From Acanthamoeba lenticulata (taxonomy: Eukaryota; Discosea; Longamoebia; Acanthamoebidae): a DNA stretch of 64,000 bases. A model generated the notes under the pieces. The model had not been told where the DNA came from and made no database searches. It worked only from the letters and a program-made list of their open reading frames with translations. Made by a program: the position numbers and the translations under genes. The DNA lies in contig NAVB01000377.1 of assembly GCA_002179805.1 (NCBI GenBank), positions 34,310-98,309 of the forward strand, in the 5' to 3' direction. Positions within the stretch are counted from its first letter, which is position 1. Each line of letters opens with the position of its first letter. Below, in pieces: positions 34,050-44,467 of the stretch.

Positions 34050-35025
34050 ATGTCGGCCCTGTACAAGATAACCGTGCTTGGTGTCGGTGGTGTGGGGAAG
34101 ACTGCCGTCACAATCCGCTTGTGCTCGAACCACTTTGTCGAGTGCTATGGTATGACAAAACTCCTTCCTTCCTTTTGATGCTGAGTTTCTTCCGAGGGAG
34201 TCCTGCTTGCCACGACGTCCAACGCGTCTTCTGGGTGTCACCTGCTCTGCAGATCCCACAATCGAGAACAGCTACCGGAGACAAATCATGATTGATGGAG
34301 AGGTGGCGGTGCTGGATATCCTCGACACTGCGGGGCAGGAGGAATTCAGCGGTACCCGCTTCGTCTTCACTTTCGTCGCTTTCGTTTTAATTTTATAATT
34401 ATTAATTCATTTTACAAAATACTTGATTATTTATTTTTTTTCATCTTTCGTGCTGCAGCCATGCGAGCGCAGTGGATCAGGCAGGGCGAGGGTTTCGTCC
34501 TCATGTACAGTATCGGTACCGCCCCCCCCCCAGTTCTGCTCTTCCTCCTCTCGCCCATCAACTCACACGAACGCGGTTGCCCACAGACAAAAAGGACGCG
34601 TTCAACTACGTGCGCGTGCTGCATGACGTGGTCCTGAAGACCATCGACGCGGACAAGTCGGACGCCCCGCCGATGGCTGTCGTGGGCAACAAAGTGGACT
34701 TGGAGCGCGAAGGCCATCGCGCCGTCTCCACCCAGGAGGGCCAAGAGCTGGCCAACAGCCTCAGTGCGTGCCTCCACGAAGCACAAGGAGGCCTTTGATG
34801 AATTCCCAGGGGCGTTGACAATGTCGTGTGTATGTGGCCCCAGATTGCCTGTTCTTCGAGGCGAGCGCCAAGGAGATGATCAACGTGGAGGAGGTCTTCT
34901 TCGAGCTCACGCGCGCCATCCGCAAGCGGAAGCAGGGCAGCCCCAAGGCCGGCGGGCCCAAGTCTGGCAATGCCGAACGCAAGGCCAAGCCGCAGTCTGC
35001 CAAGAAGCTGTGCGTTCTCTTCTAG
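34050..35025 (+). CDS. Ras-family small GTPase
   Basis: Five or six exons give a protein near 215 residues. The P-loop reads [11 protein letters not shown], switch [12 protein letters not shown], switch [18 protein letters not shown], then VVGNKVDLE (NKxD) and EASAKEM (SAK). The C-terminus has a polybasic region ([20 protein letters not shown]) and ends CVLF, a CAAX prenylation box, so it should be anchored at the plasma membrane or endomembranes. Positions equal to human Ras Gly12, Gly13 and Gln61 are kept. The position equal to Asp38 in the effector loop is Asn, and the position equal to Ser17 is Thr. It is a Ras/Rap-type protein; closest subfamily cannot be decided by eye. Confidence 0.9.
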
Positions 35026-35226
35026 CAAGCAGGCGAGCAAGCGACGCTGGTCCCACACAGCCGTGTGCGGTTGGTGGATCGCCAGATCCTTCATTTTCGT
35101 CTCTTCTTCATATTTTTGCGATTTGATGTTTCAAACGTTGTTTACATATAAAGAGTGTACAGAGCCGTTTTCAACGAAAGAAGCAGGAAGAGGAAGAGGA
35201 AGGAAGATGTGGGTTGTTGGGGTCTC

Positions 35227-36638
35227 TCAGAGCCGGTTGGGGACAAAGGGCGCGCGCTCGATGACGCCGGCCTCGAGCGGCTTGTTCTTGAGGACCTCGT
35301 TGGGCCCGTAGAAGCCCTTGCGGATGCTTGTGAGCGCGTAGACGACCGTGCGCGGGCCCAGAAACGTCGCCGGGTCGCTGACGCTGTTGCATCCGACCTT
35401 TGCCAACACATGTGAGCAACGTGCTCGACGCTTGAGGCTGGGCTGAGACGCACCTGTGCAAAGTCGCCCATGATGATGCCCAGCTTGGCCGTGCCCGCGC
35501 TGACCTTGGTGTGTCGAGGGAGGGCTTGGCCGTCCGCGCCTCCGTTGGTGCCCTCGAGCGGGACGAGGAGCGTGAGCGGCGTGAACTGACTCTCCTCCTT
35601 CATGCCCTCGTAGATGCCCAGATTGGCGCTGCACCACAAGGTAGTCAGTTCACCGGAGAAGGAGGGCCAGAACAACGACCACAAAATACCTCGTCGCGCC
35701 GTTGCCAAAGTGGCTCCGGAAGCCCTGCATCGCCTCGTCAGCACCCGTGTTTGTGCGTGTGGAAAGAGGAAGGGAGACGAACGCAAAGGGAGTCGCCGAC
35801 GTAGGACTGGTGGGGGAAGGAGGCCTCGTTCATGAGGACGCTGGACTTGACCTCGCCGCCCACCACCACGCGATCGCCAAAGATGCAGTTCCCGCGCACG
35901 CGCGCTCCCGTCCGTACGGCGCTGTTGCGGCCCACGATCGTCGGGCCGCAGAGCGAGGCGAACGGATCCACCGTCGTCCCCGCGCCGATGAACACATCCC
36001 CTGTGCGTTTTGACACAGGACCACATCATCAGCTGCCCTGGCCTTTCGAGCGCGGCCTTAAGGTGGCGGGCTCGCTCGGCACCTTGGCTCAGGTCGATGT
36101 GGCACCCGGTGAGCCGGGCGCCCGGCCCCACGTAGAGGCGCCCGCCAGGCCGGCCGGTGAGGCTGGCTGGCTGAAGCACGACGCCAGCGTAGGCGTCGTC
36201 GGCGTCGTCGTCCGCCGAGCGGGCCAGGAAGACGGTCACGCCAGTGTCGCCACTGACGCTGCTCTGCGGGACCGCCCTCTCGAGGCACTGGCGCAGGTGC
36301 TCGCCTTGCGCGTGCCACCGGCGCTGGTGGTTCTGCGGTGGCTGCTGCGGCGAGGCTGGGCCTTCTTGGCCCGCGGTGCTGCGCGGACAAGGGACCACGC
36401 AAGCCACGGGTGTAACCGTGTAGGGGAAAGAAGAAGAGGAGGAAGAGGAAGAGGATGACGATGCTGGGCGGGAACCGAGGTCGGAAAACCAGCGCGTGAG
36501 GTAGCTGGGAAGCTGCTGCAGAGCCTCGTGCACGGGGCGACTCGGGTCAAAGAGCCGCGCGTGGGCAAAGGGGTGCGCTTGAAAGTCGAAATAGAAACTC
36601 ACACGCAAGCGCTCGGCAACCTTGCCCTGACCTTCCAT
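35227..36638 (-). CDS. Left-handed beta-helix (hexapeptide) protein related to sugar nucleotidyltransferases
   Basis: The start at 36638 gives MEGQGKVAERLRVSFYFDFQ, then FDPSRPVHEALQQLPSYL, which resembles the N-terminal region of GlmU-like nucleotidyltransferase relatives. A poly-Ser run follows. The middle has GRLYVGPGARLTGCHID and the C-terminal half is clear hexapeptide repeat: VFIGAGTTVDPFASLCGPTI, VGRNSAVRTGARVRGNCIFG, and NEASFPHQSYVGDS, a segment seen in the GlmU-like acetyl- or nucleotidyl-transferases. Later exons read SANLGIYEGMKEESQFTP and LGPRTVVYALTSIRKGFY, ending APFVPNRL. No intact N-terminal nucleotide-binding signature (GxGTRxxPLT) is visible, so it may be a binding or acyl-transfer protein rather than a full pyrophosphorylase. 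Five or more exons. Confidence 0.65.
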
Positions 36639-36771
36639 CGCCCGCTGCCCAGACAATTTTGTGTTGATTTTTCTTTCTGACAGTGAAGGAAAAAAAAGAA
36701 AAAGTTGGGCCACAAAATAAAAGAAAAAAAGCAGGCCTTTTTCTTCTGTTTCTGCACTGCCCTGTGCCAAC

Positions 36772-39705
36772 ATGAAGGCCTTGCTGCCCCTTCCGCCGCG
36801 ACTTCCTGTGGCGACATCGGTCCCCCGTACCGCTGGAGCACAGGAGTCTGTTGTTATGCAGCACTCTCCCCCACCATCCCCAACTCTCAACACCCCGGCA
36901 TCTTCATCTTCATCTTTTTTCCCTGCCCCACCTCGCATCACAGCCACTCCGCCCACATTGTCCTCTACGCCGCCACCTTCTGCACCATCGAGGGGAACGG
37001 CAGCCTGGCCACCCCCACCGCCGCGGCTCTCTGCTGCGGGAAACGCGACTTCAGCTCAGAAGAGTAACCCGCCTGCGCCCACTCGTTCCGCTGGTGCTGC
37101 AGCTGCCGCGCGGCCTGCGTGGCCGCCCGCTCCGCCGCGACTCGCCAGCACTGCATCAACAACCGTCGCGAGTAAAACCAGTTCCTCGCCGAGCCAAGCT
37201 GCGCGGCCGAGTGCCGCCACGAACATCACAGCTACGCATGCGGCCTGGCCGCCCGCGCCCCCGAAACTCGCGGCCAAGCCCATCGAGGCGGCGGCGCCCA
37301 TGCGGGCTCCACGGCTGCGCACGGCAGCTTCAACCAAGACGTCCAGCGCCTCCGCTTCCTGCCTGAACAAGCCAACCAACGTCACGAAGCCAACGCCGGC
37401 CCCAGCACCAGCGGCAACGGCGTGGCCACCACCCCCTCCGCGCCTGTCTTCGCCACCACCGGCCTCGAATGCAGCTAGCAAGAAATCACCGCCGGCAGAG
37501 CCCATGCGAGAGGCGCCAGCAGGCACGGTTTGGCCACCTGCGCCGCCACGCCTGCCGACGTCTTCGACGCTCCCAACTCCACCCAAACTGCCCCAGAAGC
37601 CTACGGCGCGTCTGGAGCTGAAGCAGGCTTGGCCGCCTGCGCCGCCGCGGCTCGAGGGACCGTCTCACTCGCCAACGAGCACCAGCCCGTCCGAGGACGC
37701 ACGCCGACCGCCGGCCTCTTGGCCGCCGGCTCCACCACGCCTCAGCGCCTCGGCCGTCTCCTCCGAGGCCCCGAGCGTAAGCAAGACTGCTTCAACAGCG
37801 TGGCCACCGCCGCCACCTCCGCGCATCGCCGCCAGGAACGATGGCGACGTCGCAAGCCTGCCGCCTCCGAACCGGCCACTAGCCTTCCTGCCGTCTCCCC
37901 CTCGGCTCCCTGTCCTTGCGGTCAAGGAGCCGAGCACGGCCCCTCCTGAGCCCAACCCGGCGCGCTCGCCCGCCGTCACGCCATCTGATCCGCCTCCCGC
38001 AAAGACGGCTCAGGCCCCTACGGCGCCGTCCTCGGCCTCCTCTGGCGGACTGCTGCCGCGACCTCCGCGGCTGCCGTCGCCTCCTCCTCTTCGTACTGCG
38101 GCTTCGGCTTCGGCTCCGCCTCCATCGTCCATCGCTGTAACGCCCGTTGTCGCCAGCAACAAGCCCGCATCCCAGTGGCCGCCACCGCCGCCTCGCCTTG
38201 GCCAGAGCCCCGCTCGCGAAGCTGCACCTGCGGCCGCCCCTGTAGTGACAGCACTTCCACCCTCCGCCGTGCCCACCACCAGGCCCACAACCGCCCAGAA
38301 TGCAGAGGCCAACGAGAAGGACTCCTCCGCTGCGCTTGAGCCAGCCATCGCGATGCCGTTGGCTGTATCTGTGCCGACCTCGACCGCGTGGCCGTCTCCG
38401 CCTCCACGCTTAATGGCCACCAGTGCGACAACTTTCCAACAGCAACAGCAGCAGCCGCCGCGAGAACGTCTCGCGCCGGACCGCCGGCGTGGACTTGACC
38501 GTGGCGCGGGCGAGATGAATCTCGAGGAGCGCGGTGGCGTAGATCGCGCGAGAGTCGAGACCAAGCGCGCGCGCAACAAGAACAAGCGGGATGCCAAGCG
38601 CAAGAGGCAGGCCACGCGCAAGGAGCGCGAGCGAGCTCCCCGGACCAGGCCGCGCCCAGTGGTAGATATGAAAGAAGAGGCGAGCCTGCGCGCCGAAGCC
38701 GAACGCAGACGCGCCGAAGAGGCCGAGCGACTGCGCGCCCAGGAAGAGCAGGCCCGTCCTCTCCTCCGATTTGTCAACGCGCTGGCCGACGTCGAGCCCA
38801 GCGCCGCGAGTGTTGGCGGAGGCGGCGGTCCGGGCCTGCTGCCGGCACCAACCGCCGCGGCGGCGCCGGCCGTCTCGCCCTCCTCGGGCAAGCGGAAGCG
38901 AAGCGCGAGTGACAGCGATCGCAGCGGGAACAGGCGGAGGCCGCGCAAGCTGTCCGAGTCGCGGCGGAAGCGGATGGAGCAGCAGCGCGAGCGCGACGCC
39001 CGGCGCAGCGAGAAGCCCAAAGTGGTGTGCAAGTTCTTCCTCACGGGCACGTGCAAGCGCGACGAATGCGCCTTTTCGCACGACGCCGTGCCCATCAAAA
39101 AGACCGAGATCTGCCGCTTCTTCCGCACGGGGACGTGCCTCAAGGGCGAGGCCTGCCTCTACTCGCACGACCTGTCCACGGTGCCCTGCAGGTTCTTCTA
39201 CCTCTACGCCCACTGCCAGCACGTCGGCGACGGCGAGTGCCGGTTCTCGCACGCGTTCACCGCCGAGGAGGCCGCGGCGTTCTTTGAGCGCGAGCGGCTG
39301 GAGCGCGAGGAGGAAGAGGAGCGGCGGCGGAAGGAGGGCGAGCAGCAGCAGGCCCAGGACGAGGGGGCTGGCTATGACGTCGCGCCTGAGAACGGCGCGG
39401 TGCTTCCCTTTGGCATCTCGTTCATGCGCCAGGCTGATGAATCCCCGGCGCCGACCCCGGCAGAGGTGCCGGGTGACCACATGCGAGATGAAGAAGAACG
39501 AGAGGACGGGGAGGGAAGCGACAGCTACGGTGAGTCCGATGACGAGGACAGCGAAGACGACGACGGCGACGAGGAGGAACCATCGGGGACGGAAGAGCTC
39601 CTCCCCTTTGGCCTCTCTCGTTCGTCCCTCGCTGGCGCGTCCGCCCCGAGTGCGTTTGTGGAGGATCCCCTCAATGCGGCCTTCCCCGCCTACGCCCCGT
39701 CGTGA
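36772..39705 (+). CDS. CCCH zinc-finger protein with WPPxPPRL repeat array
   Basis: A single open frame of 977 codons. Residues 1-560 are proline-rich and carry about 15 copies of a short unit, consensus (A/S)WPPxPPRL, spaced 20-50 residues. Residues 570-650 are Arg/Lys/Glu-rich (RNKNKRDAKRKRQATRKERE) and likely a coiled, basic RNA-binding or nuclear segment. Three CCCH fingers follow at about 39025-39255: CKFFLTGTCKRDECAFSH, CRFFRTGTCLKGEACLYSH, and a third with C-x8-C-x7-C-x3-H. The tail is acidic (SDDEDSEDDDGDEEE) with two LPFG motifs (VLPFGISFM, LLPFGLSRS). CCCH fingers of this spacing bind RNA, as in CPSF30 and ZC3H4/6/8; the overall order resembles ZC3H4/6. Not spliced, unlike its neighbours. 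Confidence 0.85.
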   Translation: MKALLPLPPRLPVATSVPRTAGAQESVVMQHSPPPSPTLNTPASSSSSFFPAPPRITATPPTLSSTPPPSAPSRGTAAWPPPPPRLSAAGNATSAQKSNPPAPTRSAGAAAAARPAWPPAPPRLASTASTTVASKTSSSPSQAARPSAATNITATHAAWPPAPPKLAAKPIEAAAPMRAPRLRTAASTKTSSASASCLNKPTNVTKPTPAPAPAATAWPPPPPRLSSPPPASNAASKKSPPAEPMREAPAGTVWPPAPPRLPTSSTLPTPPKLPQKPTARLELKQAWPPAPPRLEGPSHSPTSTSPSEDARRPPASWPPAPPRLSASAVSSEAPSVSKTASTAWPPPPPPRIAARNDGDVASLPPPNRPLAFLPSPPRLPVLAVKEPSTAPPEPNPARSPAVTPSDPPPAKTAQAPTAPSSASSGGLLPRPPRLPSPPPLRTAASASAPPPSSIAVTPVVASNKPASQWPPPPPRLGQSPAREAAPAAAPVVTALPPSAVPTTRPTTAQNAEANEKDSSAALEPAIAMPLAVSVPTSTAWPSPPPRLMATSATTFQQQQQQPPRERLAPDRRRGLDRGAGEMNLEERGGVDRARVETKRARNKNKRDAKRKRQATRKERERAPRTRPRPVVDMKEEASLRAEAERRRAEEAERLRAQEEQARPLLRFVNALADVEPSAASVGGGGGPGLLPAPTAAAAPAVSPSSGKRKRSASDSDRSGNRRRPRKLSESRRKRMEQQRERDARRSEKPKVVCKFFLTGTCKRDECAFSHDAVPIKKTEICRFFRTGTCLKGEACLYSHDLSTVPCRFFYLYAHCQHVGDGECRFSHAFTAEEAAAFFERERLEREEEEERRRKEGEQQQAQDEGAGYDVAPENGAVLPFGISFMRQADESPAPTPAEVPGDHMRDEEEREDGEGSDSYGESDDEDSEDDDGDEEEPSGTEELLPFGLSRSSLAGASAPSAFVEDPLNAAFPAYAPS
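37003..38412 (+). repeat. Coding repeat: about 15 copies of (A/S)WPPxPPRL
   Basis: Degenerate protein repeat within the CCCH zinc-finger gene. Clear copies include AWPPPPPRL, AWPPAPPRL, AWPPAPPKL, VWPPAPPRL, SWPPAPPRL, QWPPPPPRL and AWPSPPPRL; weaker copies lack Trp (LLPRPPRLP, FLPSPPRLP). The linkers between copies differ in sequence and length, so the units look kept by selection rather than recently duplicated (inference). Confidence 0.85.
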
Positions 39706-39757
39706 AGATGCCCACAAGAAAAATAAATATTTGATTATTTTTGCACATTGGAAAAGC

Positions 39758-40652
39758 ATGAATGAGATTGACGACGCGCGATACTTGCCCACCCATGCAG
39801 AGGTGTTGCGTCACTTCTTTCCGCCGGCCGGTGCGTCGGAGGAGCTCAGGACCAGCCGTGCAGCGGCCTGGAGGGCCCACTGCTACCGGCAGGACTTTCC
39901 CATCTACGAATGCTGGACGCGTGACTATGTCGATGCACTGGCGCACTATCTCTGCGAAAGGGCGAGACTCTACAATTCCTTGAGCGGCCGTACACAGATT
40001 CACGTGCTGGAGGCAGGCGCAGGTACCGGCAAGCTGACCTTCTCACTACAAAACGCACTCGCTCGTCTGGTACGTCCCTCGAACTTCGCTTGTTCTACTT
40101 GACCCATCCTCAGCTCCTCTTGTTCAGGAGGAGGGCGGTGACCACCAACGTCCAGAGATTGTGATCGACGCAGTCGATAACTCGGAGCGGCCGATGAAGC
40201 GCCTCTACCCTGGTGTGGTGCGTGAGGTGGGCTATCACGAGGCCCTCGCAAACAAGGACTATGACATGATCCTGTGCGCGTGGATGCCCTTTGGCGCCGA
40301 CTGGACCTGCGACTTTCGAGCCAAGCCCAGCGTACAGGAGTACATCCTCATCGGCCACACCGGTGATGGCCTCAACGGCGACCCCTGGCGCACGTGGGGC
40401 TATCGTAAGCTCGACACCTACGACGATCGTGCGGAAGATGAGAGGGAGGACGAGGATGAGGATGACGAGGACGAAGTCGAAGGCTACGCAGAGGAGGATG
40501 AGCGGGTGTACGTCAAGGAGGGGTTTATGCGGGTCGATCTGCCACACTTGAGCCGGTGGCAGCTGTGTCGCTTCGACAACGTGGACGCGCGCAGCGGCGA
40601 GACGGGCAGCTCGCGCACGACATCTTTCAGGCGAGTGCCGGGTCACGCGTAA
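39758..40652 (+). CDS. SAM-dependent methyltransferase-like protein
   Basis: The start MNEIDDARYLPTHAEVL is followed by DFPIYECWTRDYVDALAHYL, then the methyltransferase motif I HVLEAGAGTGKLTFSLQNAL. One intron (about 40070-40126) leads to EIVIDAVDNSERPM (motif II with acidic residue), VGYHEALANKDYDMILCAWM (motif IV region) and EYILIGHTGDGLNGDPW. An acidic run follows (EDEREDEDEDDEDEVEGYAE) before FMRVDLPHLSRWQLCRFDN. The substrate is unknown; the CAWMPFG region resembles a catalytic loop but I cannot match it to a named enzyme. Only 52 bases separate it from the CCCH gene and 93 from the next, all on plus. Confidence 0.7.
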
Positions 40653-40745
40653 GGGCCAGGTCTTCTCCCATTTCACTTCACCAGCCCAAATTTCTCCTCG
40701 AATTAAGCGGCACAAGCATGCTGAACCTGTCTAACTCCAACAAAG

Positions 40746-43700
40746 ATGGCGCAAGCCACGACGTTGTCGCCCGAGGAGGAGCTTGCCTTTGAGCAACACG
40801 TTCTCGAGTTGTGGCGCGGCCACACTTCAGCTTCAGGCCACGCGCAACAAGAGGCGGAAGTTTTGCTGTTGGGCGCTGAGGAAAAGGAAGAGCTGCTGGC
40901 ATCTGTTATGGCACAGCGCTGGTCGAGGGACAACGTTGTGCAGTGGCTCTTCTTCAGCAAGTCAGTTCACTCTTGCTTGGCCTTCCTTGACTGCGCAGAC
41001 CGCAAGCTGACATGCACGTACGTGTGGCCTCGAACTTGAGGCAGTCCCTGTTCCTGTGTATTGTGCGCAAGGGAACCTGCTGACCATGCATGGGTGCTGA
41101 CGACGCGGCAGCGACAAGGACAAAGCTGCGGTGATGGCGGCCCTTGGCATTCATGCGCTTCACCCCAGGCTCGATGATCACTTCCTCTTTCCGTACATGC
41201 AACATGTGAACGAGTTGTGGCAGCGCTTGTGGCTCGCGCTCGACCTTGGGGACGAACATTATATGCCCCAGGTAGCTGAAGCTTTGCTGCACTGCCTCAC
41301 ACAGCTCTACAAGAAGGGTGCCGCGGTTGCTGGCGGCTGGCCCACTGACTTGCAGCTGGTAGTCACCTTCAAGGAGAGAGTGTTAAAGCACCCGTCCCCT
41401 GCTGTTGTATGCGGTACAACTCGAGCATACATTTGTTATGTCGGCCTCTTTTGCTCATGCACAAGACTGCAGGTGGTTTGTTCTTCCTTGGCTGGGCTAT
41501 CTGTCAACCCTTCCACAGCTTCATCTCCTCTGTGGGCCAGGTTTGTTTTACTTGTGCTTTTTATTTTTCCTTTTTGTTTATTTTTGTTGATTTATTTTTT
41601 TTATTATTCTAAAAAGCCAAGCGGCTATGTGGTGGCCTACAATCTTTATCACGAAAAATAACAACCTGGGTGCTGTTCAGTTGTGGGACAGTCCGGATGA
41701 TCCAAGCCTGCAATCGTTGTTCAGTCACCCATCACCTTTGGTGCGACGCCAGGCCATGCAAACCCTCAACCCAGACCAGCACGCCTTCGGTAAGCTCGCG
41801 CAGAAGGTCTCCAGCTCTCTTTGGCCCCCATGTCCCACATACATTATTTGACATCAAGCACTGGTGGTGTGTATTCCAAATACAAATGCAGCTGCGGTGG
41901 GCGTGTGTCAACGACCCAGATCCTGCGCTTCGCCAACTGGCCCTACAGCGCCTGGACTCTGCATTTCTCGCCGGAAACGTTGACATTGGGCCAGTCGGCC
42001 ATGTGTTCGAGTCCCTTGTGGCGCTCATCGAGCAGGTGCAACACTCCTTCCCCCGTTTGTGCCCCAAAAACTAACACTTGTCAAGAATAGGAAACAGTTT
42101 TGAGTTTGACGGTGAAGGGGCTCACCTTGCTGACAGATGTCCTCCACGATCGCGGCTACAGCCCACTTGATGATGAAGATGATGGAGGGGATGTTATGGA
42201 CCAGGAAGAACGGGAGCTCTGCTTGACAGCACAAGCCTCGGAACGGTACGTCCTCGTCTTGCACAACAATCTCTGACGCAACGAACCAGAGCTTGACTTT
42301 CAGCTCTATCAGGCTGGTGGCCTTGCTGGTCAAACTTGCCCAGTGGACCAACCTCGTACCTCCACTGCGTGACCTTGTGGTCGCACACATTGTGCACGCG
42401 TCCAGCGAGGAGGAGAACGACCAACAAAACTATGAGAGCGTGCTGCCCGAGGAGCTCCAGTCACTCATCGTCCGTGCGCGCCAGAGGGCCAGCAATGAGC
42501 GCAAGGAAGGGGTGCGCTCTGAACCGGACGAGGACGACGTCATCGGACAGCAGGCGTGTGTTCGCGATGCCAGCCTCGAGTGCCTCCACTCCCTGATTTG
42601 TGCCACTACGCTCAGCGACGCCAGTTGGGATTCAGTGGTCCAGCTTTTGGGGTCGTGGCTGGCCTCTGATCGGCCTTGGCAATGTCGGTGCGGCCTCCTC
42701 GCAGGATCAGGCCACACGCTCCTCCTATGCGTCTTCTTGACAAGAACACAACGCCACACGCAGGCGAGCCGGGCTCGAGCTGTTGGCGGGAGTGAGGCTC
42801 AGCTGCATAAAACAGTACGCTGAGCTGGAGGGAGAGGTCATTGCGTCACATCGGGCCTTTGTCGAGCGGAGCTTCTCTGATCCTCGCGTACTCGATCATC
42901 TCGCCATGACCCTGCTAATCAGTACCAGAGCTCTTTGTGGACTTACGCCATTTTATCATCTCTCTCTCTCTCTCTCTCCAGCTTGAAGTGCGTGAGGAGG
43001 CGTGCGCAACGCTCAAAACATACGGCGACGAGCTGCCTGGCAATATGGCCTTGCTGAGGAAGGCGCTGACCCTCCTGCCGGGCCCCGAAGGGCCCTCCCT
43101 CGGCGTGACTGAGCCCGCCGCCAAGACTCTCCTCGGCGTGATTCGAGATTCTGTCGAACCAATGCCATTCGTGCACGAAGAAGAGCTGCTCCGCCGAATC
43201 ATTGGCGTGCTCCGGAGCCCGTTGACGGTACGTGATCATCTGGTTGGATTGTTTTATATTTATATTTATATTTATGTTTATATTTCTTTCTTTTTGCTGC
43301 TGATCATTTTTGGGAATGGCTCTGGATCGCAGACGGAGACCCTTGCACTGGGCGCTATCAAGGTCGTGAGCGCTTGGTGGGCAAAGTGTTCACACGTCGA
43401 CAGGGCGCTGCGCAATTGGGTGGCATTGCAGGTGCTCGACGTGCTTGTTTCCGCCGACCTGTCCTCGGTCCCAACTCCCCGATTCCTTGACGTTGCTGCC
43501 CAAGACTTGGCCGGTTGCCTGGCGGATGGTGTGTGTTGTTTGTGGTGTTCTCCTCCAGCTCATGTGATCCTCCGGAAGAACCGTAACTGACCACGACGTG
43601 GTCTGGCCCGAATATTCTTATCAGGCCACAGTCCCTTTGCGGAGCCGGAGGCTGCGATGGCAGTGCTGATTGATTTTTTCATCCGTCTGTCTGACACATT

Positions 43701-44467
43701 GCCCCAGTCATCGGTACCTCGCCTCCTCTTGTTGTTCCCTTCTATGGAGGCCTCAAGCGCGACTACACCCAAAACGTTCTGGTGTGGTGTGTTTCGTTCG
43801 CAGTTGGCGCGAAACATGTTCAAGTTGGTGGTCAAGGCCAAGACCGCGGTAGCACAAGCCAATGACCGTGTCGTTGCTGCTCTTGGCACGATACTTGTGG
43901 TGCGCGTCCATGGGTCATCACCACCTTTGCACACAGAAATATATACAAGCTAGCTCAGACCCGACCGTCACGCGGTCCTCTTATGGGACCAGGCAAACAG
44001 GACGGTCGCCCTGAACGACCTACTTATGCGAACGCTCACGGAGCGTTACCCGGGTGCCGTGAGCGCTGCGCTTCCTGCCCTGGTTTCTCACTTTTTCGCC
44101 GAGCTGGCACGCTACGAATGCACGGACATGGGCGTGGACGCTCATGTGGCCGACGCCAGGCCCGTCTTCTCCATCATTGGTGTGCTTCTTCTTCTGCTTC
44201 TTCATGTCCACCTATTGACATAACCACTGGCTAAACTCGTTCGCATCGTCAGGACGACTGGCTTGGAAGTTGCCCGACCAGATGCGGCCGTTCGTGGGTG
44301 AGCTCTCGGCCACCATGGCGCGCCACTTCAAGCGGTTCGTGTGGCCCTGGTCGTTCGGCTGGGCCCAAGTGCTGGGCCTGCACCACGCAGCCGACGTCGA
44401 TCCGGCCTTCCTCCAGCTCGTCCCGCACTTCCGCAGGCGCATGGGCGCCGAGTGGATCCCCGAATGA
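40746..44467 (+). CDS. Large HEAT-like alpha-solenoid protein
   Basis: About 13 exons, all helical and Leu-rich, with no enzyme motif. Starts MAQATTLSPEEELAFEQHVL. Repeat-like pieces include HPSPLVRRQAMQTLNPDQ, WACVNDPDPALRQLALQRLD, LTVKGLTLLTDVLHDRG, SLECLHSLICATTLSDASWD, VREEACATLKTYGDELPGN and TLALGAIKVVSAWWAKC, which look like HEAT repeats. The layout recalls focadin/RST1 or other scaffold solenoids, but I cannot name it. The frame closes with WIPE and TGA at 44465-44467. A second open frame begins with an overlapping ATGA and continues similar helical sequence, so the gene may really extend to 44.9 kb or beyond with a splice I missed or a base missing in the assembly. Confidence 0.6.

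Noticed and set aside
38410..39792. Minus-strand open frame of 460 codons
   Set aside because: Antisense of the CCCH zinc-finger gene, which has clear fingers and repeats on plus.
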